A stretch of 64,000 bases of DNA from Tabrizicola_A sp964393035 (GCA_964393035.1 CAYMRX010000004.1:1-64000); one strand, 5' to 3'; shown: positions 8,544 to 17,793, numbered from the stretch's first letter. Notes: generated by a model from the letters alone, not told the origin. Translations and numbers: made by a program.

Positions 8544-9206
8544 TCAGGCAAGAGGGGCGGTGAAGGGGGTGGGGCCAAGCCCCTCATCCTCGGCGATGGC
8601 TTGGGTGGCGTGCTGGCTTTCCAGCAGGGCCAGAACCTTGAACAGAGCAGGATAATCGGCGGCGTTGATCTGCAAGGGATGGTCCACGCCAAAGCCGCCC
8701 AGCCAATGCATCAGCATTGCGATGTAATAGCCCAGCATCGTCGGGCGGTCCTGCGACAGCCAGCTTGGGTTCGCGGCGGCGGCAGTGTCCAGAAGTGACA
8801 GGTATTGCTTCATCCTGGGCAGGGCATGGGCCAGCACCTGGGCCACGCAATCCGGTCCGGCGCTGCGTTCGGGGTAAAACAGTTGCAGCAGGGTCGTATG
8901 GGCGTTGGTCGAGGTGAAAAACAGCCATTTCAGGAAATCGCCCCGATCGGGGCTGTCCACGGCCGGGGCAAGGCCGGGGTGGCGATCGGCCAGATACAAG
9001 AGGATCGCGGCGGTTTCGAACATCGTGCCGTCCGGCGTTTCCATCGCCGGAATCAGCCCCAAAGGCTGCATCGCGCGATAGGCGGGCGAGGCCAGCACCC
9101 CGGCCGCACGGTCGATCAACTGGCTGCGATGTTGAACGCCAAGTTCGGCCAGCACCATGCGGACCGCCAGCGAGGCCGTATCTGGATAATAGTGCAGAAC
9201 ATACAT
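8544..9206 (-). CDS. glutathione S-transferase family protein (first of two paralogues)
   Basis: A 220-residue cytosolic protein with an N-terminal thioredoxin-like domain (MYVLHYYPDTASLAVRMVLAELG) containing the ETPDGTMFETAAILLYLADRHPG stretch, whose SNAIL-like cis-Pro/Glu-Thr/Ser region binds the glutathione gamma-glutamyl group in this family. An all-helical C-terminal domain follows. The start at 9206 was chosen over 9251 because it begins directly at the first beta strand. It is a clear paralogue of the next gene upstream (9291-9989), 84 bases away. The substrate is unknown. Confidence 0.85.
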   Translation of the reverse strand: MYVLHYYPDTASLAVRMVLAELGVQHRSQLIDRAAGVLASPAYRAMQPLGLIPAMETPDGTMFETAAILLYLADRHPGLAPAVDSPDRGDFLKWLFFTSTNAHTTLLQLFYPERSAGPDCVAQVLAHALPRMKQYLSLLDTAAAANPSWLSQDRPTMLGYYIAMLMHWLGGFGVDHPLQINAADYPALFKVLALLESQHATQAIAEDEGLGPTPFTAPLA

Positions 9207-9290
9207 CGCAGACGCTCCTTTTCGCAGCACTATGGCAGGGTGGCGGGGCAATGGCAGGCAAAAAGCGACGTTTCGAGGTTCAGGGCGGCG

Positions 9291-9989
9291 TCAGACGGGC
9301 TGGACCGGGGTTTCACCGGCCAAAGTTTCGCAGGGCGGGTCGGAATAGACCGCGCCGGAAAGCCCCTCGGCCTGCAAGGCGGCGACAAGCCGGGGCCGGG
9401 TTTCCAGACCCTTGGCCATGGCGTGCAGGGCGGGATAATCGGCCAGCACGATGGAATGGTGCGCATAGGCCGGAAAGGCCCTGATCCAGCGCAGCAGCAT
9501 GACAAGGAAAAGCGACAGGATCGACGGCCGTTCGGGCGAAAGCCACCACCAGCCCGCTGAGGCAACTGTCTCAAGCACCGCCAGATGGCGGCGCAGTTGG
9601 CGATGGGTTTCGTCGGCCACGGCAGCAGCCACCGTCTCGCCGCCCGGACGTTCGGGGTGCAAAAGCGTCAGGGTCAGGGGATGCATCGTGTTCGTCACCA
9701 GCACGAACCAGATCAGAAAGGCCGCCCGATCCGGCGCACCGGGTGCGGGGGCAAGCGCGCCATGGGTTTCCGCCAGATACAAGAGGATCGCGGCGGTTTC
9801 AAACATCGGGCCGTCGGGCGTTTCCAAGACCGGCACCCGGCCAAAGGGGTTCAGCGCCAGAAACTCGGAGGCTTGCAGACCGCCCGCCTCAACGTCGACC
9901 TGATGAAACTCGAAAGGCAGTTGCAGTTCGGCCAAGGCCAGATGAATGACCTGTGATCCCCAATCAAACACGCCATGCAGTTTATACAT
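9291..9989 (-). CDS. glutathione S-transferase family protein (second paralogue)
   Basis: A 232-residue GST-like protein. The N-terminal thioredoxin-like domain starts MYKLHGVFDWGSQVIHLALAEL, has NPFGRVPVLETPDGPMFETA (glutathione-site cis-Pro and Glu-Thr) around residues 47-66, and is followed by a helical domain. It shares the ETPDG-MFETAAILLYLA block and overall layout with the neighbouring gene, so the pair probably arose by tandem duplication and then diverged. The start at 9989 removes an unsupported 14-residue extension. It lies 57 bases downstream of mntH on the same strand. Confidence 0.85.
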   Translation of the reverse strand: MYKLHGVFDWGSQVIHLALAELQLPFEFHQVDVEAGGLQASEFLALNPFGRVPVLETPDGPMFETAAILLYLAETHGALAPAPGAPDRAAFLIWFVLVTNTMHPLTLTLLHPERPGGETVAAAVADETHRQLRRHLAVLETVASAGWWWLSPERPSILSLFLVMLLRWIRAFPAYAHHSIVLADYPALHAMAKGLETRPRLVAALQAEGLSGAVYSDPPCETLAGETPVQPV

Positions 9990-10046
9990 CCCGTCCCCCC
10001 CTGTCGGCTTGCCGCAGGAGGCCCGAGCCATGCCCTGCCGTCAAGA

Positions 10047-11387
10047 TCAGCCGTTCAGCCCCAGAAAATCCCACAGCAGCTTGAGGTTCAGCGCCACGAT
10101 CACCACCGCAATCAGCCATGCGACGGCCCCGAGCCACAGCGGCGCCACCATCTTGCCCATGCGGCGGCGCGAGGTGGTGAACAGGACCAGCGGCACCACG
10201 GCGAAGGAAAGCTGCAACGACAGGACCACCTGCGTCAGGATCAACAGGCGCCCGGTGCCCTCGCTGCCGTAAAGCAGGGTCACGCCCGCGGCGGGGATGA
10301 TGGCGATGGCGCGGGTGATCAGGCGGCGGGCCCAAGGCGGCAGGCGCAGGCGCAAAAAGCCTTCCATCACCGCTTGGCCCGCAAGGGTGGCGGTGACGGT
10401 CGAATTCAACCCGCAGGCCAGCAAGGCAACGGCAAACAGCATCGGCGCCACGGCGGCCCCCATCAACGGGCCAAGCATCTGATGCGCCTGATCAAGTTCG
10501 GCCACCTCGCCCACGCCGCCCGCATGGAAGGTGGCCGCCGCCACGATCAGGATCGAGGCATTGACCAAAAGCGCGAACATCAGGGCCACGGTGCTGTCGA
10601 TGGTGGCATAGCGCAGGGCCTGCCGCTTGGCCGGCAGGTCATGGCCATAGGCGCGGGTCTGCACGATGGCCGAATGCAGGTAAAGGTTGTGCGGCATCAC
10701 GGTGGCCCCAAGGATCCCAAGGGCGAGATACAGCATCTCGGGGTTCTTCACGATCTCGACCGTCGGGGCAAAGCCGCGGATCACCGCGCCCCAATCAGGA
10801 TCGGCCAGCGCGATCTGAAGACCGAAGGACAGGGTGATGATGCCCAAAAGGGCAACCACAAAGGCCTCCAGCCAGCGAAAGCCCTTGTTTTGCAGATAAA
10901 GAATCAGAAAGACATCCAGCGCCGTGATGATGACGCCCAATTCCAGCGGGATGCCAAAAAGCAGGTTCAACCCGATGGCCGTGCCGATCACCTCGGCGAT
11001 GTCGGTGGCGATGATGGCGATTTCGGCCAAAAGCCACAGCGGATAGGCCACCCATGGCGCAAAGGCGTCGCGGCAGGCCTGTGCCAGATCGCGGCCCGAG
11101 GCGATGGCCAGCCGTGCGGTCAAGGATTGCAGCACGATGGCCATCAGGTTCGACACCAGGGCCACGACCAAGAGCGTATAGCCGAACTTTGACCCCCCCG
11201 CGATCGAGGTCGCCCAGTTGCCGGGGTCCATATAACCCACCGCGACCAGATAGCCCGGCCCAAGGAAGGCTGCAAAGCGCCGCAAGCCGCCGCCCTGCAC
11301 GGCGATGCTGCGATTGACCTCGGCCAATGCCGGATCGCCGCGTGATCCGCGCCATTGGCCAAGGCTGAAGCTGTCGGAATCAAACAT
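10047..11387 (-). CDS. mntH: NRAMP-family divalent metal (Mn/Fe) transporter
   Basis: Inner-membrane proton-coupled importer of Mn(II) and possibly Fe(II). The 446-residue protein has about eleven spans. The DPGN metal-binding motif of span 1 is at residues 54-57, and MPHN of span 6 at 231-234, followed by LYLHS; both are the residues that coordinate metal in NRAMP proteins. The gene is headed by a near-perfect 17-base palindrome (11413-11429) 26 bases from the start codon, the likely Fur/Mur-type operator. Two GST-like genes follow on the same strand; a shared stress role is only inference. Confidence 0.95.
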   Translation of the reverse strand: MFDSDSFSLGQWRGSRGDPALAEVNRSIAVQGGGLRRFAAFLGPGYLVAVGYMDPGNWATSIAGGSKFGYTLLVVALVSNLMAIVLQSLTARLAIASGRDLAQACRDAFAPWVAYPLWLLAEIAIIATDIAEVIGTAIGLNLLFGIPLELGVIITALDVFLILYLQNKGFRWLEAFVVALLGIITLSFGLQIALADPDWGAVIRGFAPTVEIVKNPEMLYLALGILGATVMPHNLYLHSAIVQTRAYGHDLPAKRQALRYATIDSTVALMFALLVNASILIVAAATFHAGGVGEVAELDQAHQMLGPLMGAAVAPMLFAVALLACGLNSTVTATLAGQAVMEGFLRLRLPPWARRLITRAIAIIPAAGVTLLYGSEGTGRLLILTQVVLSLQLSFAVVPLVLFTTSRRRMGKMVAPLWLGAVAWLIAVVIVALNLKLLWDFLGLNG

Positions 11388-11412
11388 CGATTGACCTGCG
11401 GTTTACTTGCAA

Positions 11413-11429
11413 TTGCGAATTATTCTCAA
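11413..11429. promoter_or_regulatory. Fur/Mur-like palindromic operator in front of mntH
   Basis: TTGCGAATTATTCTCAA is a palindrome with only the centre and one symmetric pair unmatched (TTGnGAAT-n-ATTCnCAA). It sits in an AT-rich island in otherwise GC-rich sequence, 26 bases upstream of mntH. Fur-family regulators (Mur in alphaproteobacteria) bind palindromes of this size before manganese import genes. The regulator identity is inferred. Confidence 0.6.
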
Positions 11430-11528
11430 ATTAGATTGTCGGCGCGCGCTGTCAAGCACCAAGAAAGCCCCTCGCGGGCAGGGGGGCAAAGCCGTATAAA
11501 GTCAACGCGCCCAGATAAGGAATCTGCC

Positions 11529-12317
11529 ATGCCCGCCGATCTTTCTCCCATCGACAAGGCCAAATTCGTTGCGGCCAAACGCGCGGTGGACTTTGTCGAA
11601 AGCGGCATGAAGCTGGGGCTTGGCACCGGATCCACGGCGGCATGGATGGTGCGCTGTCTGGCCGAGCGCATCCGCAACGAGGGGCTGCGGGTGGTTGGCG
11701 TGCCCACCTCGACCCGCACGGCGGAACTGGCGCGCCAATTGGGGGTGCCGGTCACCAGCCTTGATGATGCCAAATGGCTGGACCTGACCATCGACGGCGC
11801 TGATGAGTTTGACCCGAACCTTGCGCTTATCAAGGGTGGCGGGGCGGCACTTTTGCAGGAAAAGATCGTGGCGACCGCCTCGGATCAGATGATCGTCATC
11901 ACCGATGCCGCCAAAGAGGTGGCGCAGCTAGGCGCCTTCCCGCTGCCGGTGGAAATCATTCCCTTCGGCTGGCAGACCACCAAGGCGCTGATCGAAGAAA
12001 TGCTGGTCTCGGTCGATGTGCTGGACCGGGACGTGACGCTGCGGATGAATGGGGATAAGCCGCTCCTGACGGACGAGGCGAATTACATCGTCGACCTGCA
12101 TCTGAAACGCATTGGAAATCCACGGCAATTGTCCATGGTTCTCAATCAGATACCGGGCGTTGTTGAGAATGGCCTTTTCATCGACATCTGCGATATCGTC
12201 ATCGTCGGCCATGGCGATGGCCGCGTTCAGGTGCGTGACATCAACGCCGGCACCCAAAGCGACGACCGCATCCACTTTGCCCCCACCGATAATATCTTTG
12301 CCGATCTGAGCGATTAG
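11529..12317 (+). CDS. rpiA: ribose-5-phosphate isomerase A
   Basis: Interconverts ribose 5-phosphate and ribulose 5-phosphate in the pentose phosphate pathway. The 262-residue product has the phosphate-binding loop GLGTGSTAAW (residues 30-39), the catalytic DGADEFD (89-95) and KGGGAALLQEK (102-112), whose Glu111 matches the catalytic base. The start at 11529 was chosen because it leads straight into the conserved N-terminal helix; upstream frame is non-conserved. It diverges from mntH and is followed by glutathione reductase, pairing NADPH-pathway and redox genes. Confidence 0.97.
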   Translation: MPADLSPIDKAKFVAAKRAVDFVESGMKLGLGTGSTAAWMVRCLAERIRNEGLRVVGVPTSTRTAELARQLGVPVTSLDDAKWLDLTIDGADEFDPNLALIKGGGAALLQEKIVATASDQMIVITDAAKEVAQLGAFPLPVEIIPFGWQTTKALIEEMLVSVDVLDRDVTLRMNGDKPLLTDEANYIVDLHLKRIGNPRQLSMVLNQIPGVVENGLFIDICDIVIVGHGDGRVQVRDINAGTQSDDRIHFAPTDNIFADLSD

Positions 12318-12334
12318 CACCATCCTCTCTGCCC

Positions 12335-12372
12335 AAATATCCCACGGGGGTCCGGGGGTGTGAAACCCCCGG
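12335..12372. repeat. partial copy of the dispersed hairpin element
   Basis: AAATATCCCACGGGGG at 12335-12350 is followed by CCGGGGGTGTGAAACCCCCGG at 12352-12372 (21 bases; a 7-8 bp stem). The same two segments occur in the same order at 7083-7098 and 7122-7141. It lies between the rpiA stop and the gor start and may act as the rpiA terminator. Confidence 0.65.
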
Positions 12373-12397
12373 TCTGCCAGCAGCAAAAGGCACATGC

Positions 12398-13759
12398 ATG
12401 ACCCAATTCGACTATGATCTTTTCGTTATCGGTGGCGGCTCGGGCGGGGTGCGTGCGGCGCGCATTGCGGCGGCGGAAGGCGGGGCCAAGGTTGGTTTGG
12501 CCGAAGAATCCCGGATGGGTGGCACCTGCGTGATCCGGGGCTGCGTGCCGAAAAAGCTGATGGTCTATGCCAGTGAATTTCCCGGCCACATCGAAGACGC
12601 CCGCGCCTATGGCTGGGATGTCAAGAACCACGGCTTTGACTGGGGCCATTTCCGCACCGCGCTGGAGGCCGAGCTGACGCGTTTGGAAAATGCCTATCGC
12701 GGCACCTTGCGCAATGCCGGCGTGACCATCCATGACGCCCGTGCGACCGTGATTGATGCCCATACCGTCCAGCTTGCCAGCGGAGAGCGGTTCCGCACCA
12801 AACATATCCTGATCGCCACCGGCGGGCGGCCCTTCGTGCCGGATGTGCCGGGGGCGGAACTCGCAGTCACCTCGAATGAGATGTTCCACCTTCCCACCTT
12901 GCCCAAGCGGGCGCTGGTGGTGGGCGGCGGCTATATTGCATCGGAATTCGCCTGTATCCTGAATGGTTTGGGCGTCGAAGTTACACAATATTATCGCGGC
13001 GCGCAGATCCTGCGCGGCTTTGACGACGAGGCGCGCGGCCATGTGTCGAACGCGATGCAGGCGGCCGGGATCGCCGTGCATTGCGGCACGGATGTGCTGC
13101 GACTGGAAAAGACGCCGGGTGGTATTCGCGTCCCCTCGACCGATGGGCAGGAGCGTGAATTCGATCTGGTGCTTTACGCCACGGGCCGCAAACCCAACAG
13201 CGCCGGGCTGGGGTTGGAGGCTTTGGGCGTCGCATTCGGCCGCAATGGCGAGATCAAGGTGTCGGACTGGTCGCAAACCGCTGTGCCGTCGATCTATGCC
13301 GTCGGCGATGTGACTGACCGGGTGAACCTGACCCCGGTGGCCATCCGCGAGGGCCACGCCTTTGCCGATACCCTCTTTCGCGGCGTGCCGACAAAGTTTG
13401 AACACAAGCACATCGCCAGTGCCGTGTTCACCCAGCCCGAACTTGGCACGATTGGCCTGACCGAAGAACAGGCCCGCGAAGCTGGCCCGACAGAGGTCTA
13501 TGTCGCGGCCTTTCGCCCGATGAAAACGCTGTTTGCAGGCCGGCAAGACCGGGTGCTGATGAAGCTTTTGGTCAGTGTCGAGACGCGCAAGGTGCTGGGC
13601 TGCCACATCGTCGGGGCAGGGGCGGGCGAGATGATCCAGCTTGCCGCCATCGCCATCGGCATGGGCGCGACCAAGGAAGATTTCGACCGCACCGTCGCCG
13701 TTCATCCGACCATGGCCGAAGAACTTGTCACCATGCGCAAGCCCAACCGCGTCGTCTAA
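12398..13759 (+). CDS. gor: glutathione-disulfide reductase
   Basis: FAD enzyme reducing glutathione disulfide with NADPH in the cytoplasm. 453 residues. FAD-binding GGGSGGVRAAR at 12-22; redox-active disulfide Cys44/Cys49 in GGTCVIRGCVPKK; NADPH-binding VVGGGYIASEFA near 170; second FAD motif YAVGDVTDR near 305; C-terminal dimerisation segment with VAVHPTMAEE, whose His is the catalytic base. It is 80 bases after rpiA on the same strand with a repeat element between, and is separate from the downstream hflK unit. Confidence 0.96.
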   Translation: MTQFDYDLFVIGGGSGGVRAARIAAAEGGAKVGLAEESRMGGTCVIRGCVPKKLMVYASEFPGHIEDARAYGWDVKNHGFDWGHFRTALEAELTRLENAYRGTLRNAGVTIHDARATVIDAHTVQLASGERFRTKHILIATGGRPFVPDVPGAELAVTSNEMFHLPTLPKRALVVGGGYIASEFACILNGLGVEVTQYYRGAQILRGFDDEARGHVSNAMQAAGIAVHCGTDVLRLEKTPGGIRVPSTDGQEREFDLVLYATGRKPNSAGLGLEALGVAFGRNGEIKVSDWSQTAVPSIYAVGDVTDRVNLTPVAIREGHAFADTLFRGVPTKFEHKHIASAVFTQPELGTIGLTEEQAREAGPTEVYVAAFRPMKTLFAGRQDRVLMKLLVSVETRKVLGCHIVGAGAGEMIQLAAIAIGMGATKEDFDRTVAVHPTMAEELVTMRKPNRVV

Positions 13760-13844
13760 CCGAACTCTGCGCCAATTCCCGGCTTGATTTCTGGCCTCAT
13801 CCGCCCCAAGTCATTGGGAATGGAAATGAAGTGAGGTTTTCTCG

Positions 13845-15035
13845 ATGGCGGGTGGCGGTGGTCCCTGGGGCGGCGGTGGCGGCAATCAGGATGATGACGG
13901 GCGCGAAAACAGGGATGATGGCCGCAAGGGCGGCCCGCGCCGCCCCGGCGAAGGCCCGCAAATCCCCGAGATTGATCAGCTTGTCCGCAAGGGGCAGGAG
14001 CAGTTGCGCGTCCTGATGGGCGGCGGTCGCGGCGGCAATCGCCCCCCCGCCCAGGGCGGCGCGGGGCAGGGACCGAACCTCTTTTCGCGTCAGGGTCTGG
14101 TGCTGGGCGCCTTTGCGGCCGTGGCGCTCTGGGGCTACATGTCTTTCTACACCGTCAAGCCCGAAGAACAGTCCGTCGAACTTTTCTTGGGGGAATTCAG
14201 CGCGGTTGGCAATCCGGGTCTGAACTTTGCCCCCTGGCCCTTGGTGCGGGCCGAAATCGTGCAGGTCACGGGCGAGCGCACGACCGAGGTCGGCTCGGGC
14301 GCGGGCGGCGAGATGGACACCGGGCTGATGCTGACGCGGGACCAGAACATCGTCGATATGGAGTTTCAGGTCGTCTGGAACATCGAAGATCCGGCGAAGT
14401 ACCTCTTTAACCTTGCCGATCCGAACGACACCATCAAGGCGGTGTCGGAAAGTGCGATGCGCGACATCATCGCCCGCAGCGAATTGGCCCCTGTCTTGAA
14501 CCGCGACCGGGGTCGCGTTGCGACCGATCTTCTGGCCGCCGTTCAAGGTACGCTCGACAGTTATGATGCGGGCATCAACATCGTGCGGGTCAACCTTGCC
14601 AAGGCCGACCCCCCGCGTGAGGTGATCGACGCCTTCCGCGAGGTGCAGGCCGCCCAACAGGAACGCGACCGGCTGGAAAAAGAGGCTGACGCCTATGCCA
14701 ACAAGGTAACGGCAGGCGCCCGTGGTCAGGCCGCCCAGCTTTTGGAAGAAGCCGCGGCTTATCGCGCGCAGGTGGTGAACAATGCCCAAGGGGAGGCCAG
14801 CCGTTTTCTGGCCGTCTACAACGAATATGTGAAGGCCCCGGATGTGACGCGCAAGCGGATGTATCTGGAAACCATGGAGAAAGTTCTGGGTGGCATGAAC
14901 AAGGTGATCCTTGACGGCGTGGATGGTCAGGGCGGGCAGGGGGTGGTTCCTTTCCTGCCGCTGAATGAGTTGGGACGCATGTCCAGCGGGGCCGCCGCAT
15001 CAACCGATGCCGCAAATTCGGGAGGCTCCAACTGA
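13845..15035 (+). CDS. hflK: FtsH protease modulator HflK
   Basis: Membrane-anchored SPFH-domain subunit of the HflKC complex that surrounds and restrains the FtsH AAA protease. The 396-residue protein begins with a Gly/Asp/Arg-rich cytoplasmic tail, has one membrane span around residues 85-105 (VLGAFAAVALWGYMSFYTV), then a periplasmic prohibitin-like domain starting KPEEQSVELFLGE, and a long Ala/Glu/Arg helix (about 265-320). The stop overlaps the hflC start in TGATG, so the two are translationally coupled. GTGAGG upstream of the start serves as ribosome-binding site. Confidence 0.95.
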   Translation: MAGGGGPWGGGGGNQDDDGRENRDDGRKGGPRRPGEGPQIPEIDQLVRKGQEQLRVLMGGGRGGNRPPAQGGAGQGPNLFSRQGLVLGAFAAVALWGYMSFYTVKPEEQSVELFLGEFSAVGNPGLNFAPWPLVRAEIVQVTGERTTEVGSGAGGEMDTGLMLTRDQNIVDMEFQVVWNIEDPAKYLFNLADPNDTIKAVSESAMRDIIARSELAPVLNRDRGRVATDLLAAVQGTLDSYDAGINIVRVNLAKADPPREVIDAFREVQAAQQERDRLEKEADAYANKVTAGARGQAAQLLEEAAAYRAQVVNNAQGEASRFLAVYNEYVKAPDVTRKRMYLETMEKVLGGMNKVILDGVDGQGGQGVVPFLPLNELGRMSSGAAASTDAANSGGSN

Positions 15036-15937
15036 TGCGCGCCGCTCTTGTCCTTCCCGCGATCTTTGTTCTGGCGGCCGTGGCGCTGTCTTCGGTCTAT
15101 ATCGTCGATGAACGCAAACAGGCGCTGGTCCTGCAATTTGGTCAGGTGAAACAGGTGGTGGAGGAGCCGGGGGTCGGCTTCAAACTGCCGTTCATCCAAG
15201 AGGTGGTCAGCTATGAAGACCGCATCCTTGGCCTGCCGACCCAGCCCATCGAGGTGACCCCCGCCGATGACCGCCGGTTGGTGGTCGATGCCTTTGCCCG
15301 CTGGCGCATCACCGATCTGGTGAAGTTCCGTCAGGCCGTGGGGGCAGGCGGTGAGGAGGTGGCGCGCCAGCGTCTGGACCGCATCATCAATGCCGCCATC
15401 CGCGAGATCATGGGGGGCGTGCCCTCGACGGCCGTGCTGTCCGAAGACCGCACGGCGCTGATGAACCGCATCCGCGACATCGCCCGGCGTGAGGCGGGCA
15501 GTCTGGGGGTCGAGGTGATCGACGTCCGCCTGACCCGCACCGATCTGCCGGAACAGAACCTTGAGGCCACCTTTGCCCGCATGCGGGCCGAGCGCCAGCG
15601 CGAGGCGGCGGATGAGATTGCGCGCGGCAACGAGGCGGCGCAGCGGGTGCGCGCGGCCGCGGACCGCGAGCAGGTGGAAGTCACCTCCGAGGCGCGCAAG
15701 AACGCCGAAATCGTCCGCGGTGAGGCCGATGCGCAAAGGAATGCCATCTATGCCGAAGCCTTTGGCAAAGACCCTGAATTCTTTGCCTTTACCCGCTCGC
15801 TCACCTCTTACGAGCGGGCCATGCAATCGGGCAATTCGTCGATCGTGCTGTCGCCGAATTCCGAATTCTTCGACTACATGAACGGCGTCGTCGCGCCGGT
15901 GGATGCGGCACCTGTGGCACCTCAGACCGGGCCATGA
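15035..15937 (+). CDS. hflC: FtsH protease modulator HflC
   Basis: Partner of HflK in the periplasmic HflKC ring around FtsH. 300 residues: an N-terminal uncleaved membrane anchor (LVLPAIFVLAAVALSSVYIV), then the SPFH domain (DERKQALVLQFGQV) with VIDVRLTRTDLPEQ in its second half, and a charged helical C-terminal stretch. Its ATG overlaps the hflK stop by one base, and its own stop overlaps the next small gene's start (ATGA), giving a tightly coupled three-gene unit. Confidence 0.95.
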   Translation: MRAALVLPAIFVLAAVALSSVYIVDERKQALVLQFGQVKQVVEEPGVGFKLPFIQEVVSYEDRILGLPTQPIEVTPADDRRLVVDAFARWRITDLVKFRQAVGAGGEEVARQRLDRIINAAIREIMGGVPSTAVLSEDRTALMNRIRDIARREAGSLGVEVIDVRLTRTDLPEQNLEATFARMRAERQREAADEIARGNEAAQRVRAAADREQVEVTSEARKNAEIVRGEADAQRNAIYAEAFGKDPEFFAFTRSLTSYERAMQSGNSSIVLSPNSEFFDYMNGVVAPVDAAPVAPQTGP

Positions 15938-16128
15938 CCCTGCTGCTTTTGGGCCTTGGCCTCGTCTTTGTCGTCGAGGGGCTGGTGCTGGCACTGGCCC
16001 CTTTGCGTATCGAGGTGATCATGAAATTTCTGCTGTCCCTGTCGAAAGACCAGCGCCGTACTTTGGGTCTGGCGGCGGTGGCGCTGGGAACCGGGCTGGT
16101 GCTTTTGGCGTATCGCTTTGGCGCTTGA
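15934..16128 (+). CDS. DUF2065 family small membrane protein
   Basis: A 64-residue protein with two membrane spans (about 2-22 and 43-61) separated by a short basic loop, matching the DUF2065 (YjeT-like) family, which is commonly found beside hflC. Its ATG overlaps the hflC stop by four bases, so it is read from the same mRNA. Function unknown; a role alongside HflKC is inferred from position only. Confidence 0.85.
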   Translation: MTLLLLGLGLVFVVEGLVLALAPLRIEVIMKFLLSLSKDQRRTLGLAAVALGTGLVLLAYRFGA

Positions 16129-16270
16129 GCCATGGCCCGCCTTGGTTACACTGACTTCACAACCGATTGAGCAACCGTGCGCGGGATTGCATTGCTTGCG
16201 CCACTGATTAGCTGAAGATGCATCATGTTTCCGCAAGGACGGCTTGCGGCCCGATCAAGGAGTTCGACCC

Positions 16271-17743
16271 GTGCTACCCCTAACCGCCGGTTTTCCCGCC
16301 AAAACCCGCCGCCCTTCGACCGCGCTTCTGGCGCTTGGCCTTGGGCTTTCGCTGGCTTTCGCACCGATGGAGGCGGCCTTTGCCCGTGGCGCGCCGGAAA
16401 GCTTTGCCGATCTGGCCGAACAGATCAGCCCTTCGGTGGTGAACATCACCACCTCTGCCGTGGTCGCGGCGCCCACGGATGGCGGGCCGATCGTGCCGGA
16501 AGGCTCGCCGTTTCAGGATTTCTTCGAAGATTTCATGGGGCCGGAAGGTCAGGGCGGCGATGAGCCGCAGCGCCAGCAGGCGCTTGGTTCGGGCTTTGTG
16601 ATTTCGGCGGATGGCTTCATCGTCACCAACAACCATGTGATCGAAGGCGCCGACGAGATCGAGATCGAGTTCTTCGACAAGACCCGGCTCAAGGCGAAAC
16701 TGGTGGGGCGTGACACCAAGACCGACATAGCGCTTTTGAAAGTCGAAAGCCCCAAGGATCTGCCTTACGTCAGCTTCGGTGACAGCGACGGCATGCGGGT
16801 GGGCGATTGGGTCATGGCCATGGGCAACCCGCTTGGTCAGGGCTTTTCGGTTTCCGCCGGGATCGTTTCGGCGCGTGGGCGCGAATTGTCGGGCAGCTAT
16901 GACGATTTCCTGCAAACCGATGCGGCGATCAACAAGGGCAACTCGGGCGGTCCCTTGTTCAACATGGACGGTCAGGTTGTCGGCGTGAACACTGCCATCC
17001 TGTCACCTACGGGCGGCTCCATCGGCATTGGCTTTTCCATGGCCTCGAATGTGGTGGTCAAGGTGGTCGATCAGTTGAAAGAGTTCGGCGAAACCCGGCG
17101 TGGCTGGCTGGGCGTGCGGATTCAGGATGTGACGCCGGATGTGGCCGAGGCGATGGGCCTGTCGGCCGCGGCCGGGGCGCTGATCACCGATGTGCCGGAA
17201 GGCCCGGCGAAACAGGCCGGATTGTTGGCCGGCGATGTCATCCTGACCTTCAACGGCAAAGCGGTCACCAACAGCCGGGATCTGACCCGCACCGTCGCGG
17301 ACAGCCCGATTGGCGAGGCGGTGCCGGTGGTGGTGGAACGCGAAGGCACCGAGATGACCATCGACGTCACCCTTGGCCGCCGTGAAACCGATGAGGAGGC
17401 CGCCACGCCGCAGGCCAAATCGGACCAAACCCCGGCGCAGCCGGAGCTGGCCGAACTGCTGGGCCTGTCGCTGAAGGCGCTGGATGCGGAAATCGCCGAC
17501 GAGCTTGGCCTGCCGCAGGGCAGCGAGGGGCTGGCCGTGATCAAGGTGGACCCGGCCTCCGAGGCGGCCGAAAAGGGGCTGAATCGCGGTGACATCATCG
17601 TCGAGGCGGGGCAACGCCCGGTGAAGGCCCTGCAAGACCTGACGGACCGGATCGACGAGGCAAAAGAGGGCGGTCGCAAGTCGCTGCTGCTGCTGGTGCG
17701 CCGCGATGGCGATCCGCGTTTCGTGGCCCTGTCGATCGAGTGA
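16271..17743 (+). CDS. degP: periplasmic serine protease/chaperone, DegP/Do family
   Basis: Envelope quality-control protease. A GTG start at 16271 is supported by AAGGAG at 16257-16262, eight bases upstream; a TTG at 16244 in the same frame has no such site. With this start the 490-residue protein has a signal peptide (hydrophobic 16-32, cleavage near AFA-RG), a trypsin-like domain with triad His122, Asp152 and Ser225 (in NKGNSGGPLF), and two PDZ domains (about 275-365 and 390-485). It follows hflK-hflC-DUF2065 on the same strand after 142 bases, forming a proteolysis-themed group, but that gap allows its own promoter. Confidence 0.96.
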   Translation: MLPLTAGFPAKTRRPSTALLALGLGLSLAFAPMEAAFARGAPESFADLAEQISPSVVNITTSAVVAAPTDGGPIVPEGSPFQDFFEDFMGPEGQGGDEPQRQQALGSGFVISADGFIVTNNHVIEGADEIEIEFFDKTRLKAKLVGRDTKTDIALLKVESPKDLPYVSFGDSDGMRVGDWVMAMGNPLGQGFSVSAGIVSARGRELSGSYDDFLQTDAAINKGNSGGPLFNMDGQVVGVNTAILSPTGGSIGIGFSMASNVVVKVVDQLKEFGETRRGWLGVRIQDVTPDVAEAMGLSAAAGALITDVPEGPAKQAGLLAGDVILTFNGKAVTNSRDLTRTVADSPIGEAVPVVVEREGTEMTIDVTLGRRETDEEAATPQAKSDQTPAQPELAELLGLSLKALDAEIADELGLPQGSEGLAVIKVDPASEAAEKGLNRGDIIVEAGQRPVKALQDLTDRIDEAKEGGRKSLLLLVRRDGDPRFVALSIE

Positions 17744-17760
17744 TCTGATAAGGCTTCGGC

Positions 17761-17793
17761 AAAGGGGCGGCGGGGGCAACCTTGCCGCCTTTT
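17761..17793. terminator. intrinsic terminator after degP
   Basis: GGCGGC at 17766-17771 pairs with GCCGCC at 17784-17789, extended by A/T pairs on the flanks, and is followed by TTTT on the plus strand. It starts 18 bases after the degP stop and ends six bases before the end of the convergent HD gene. Confidence 0.7.
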
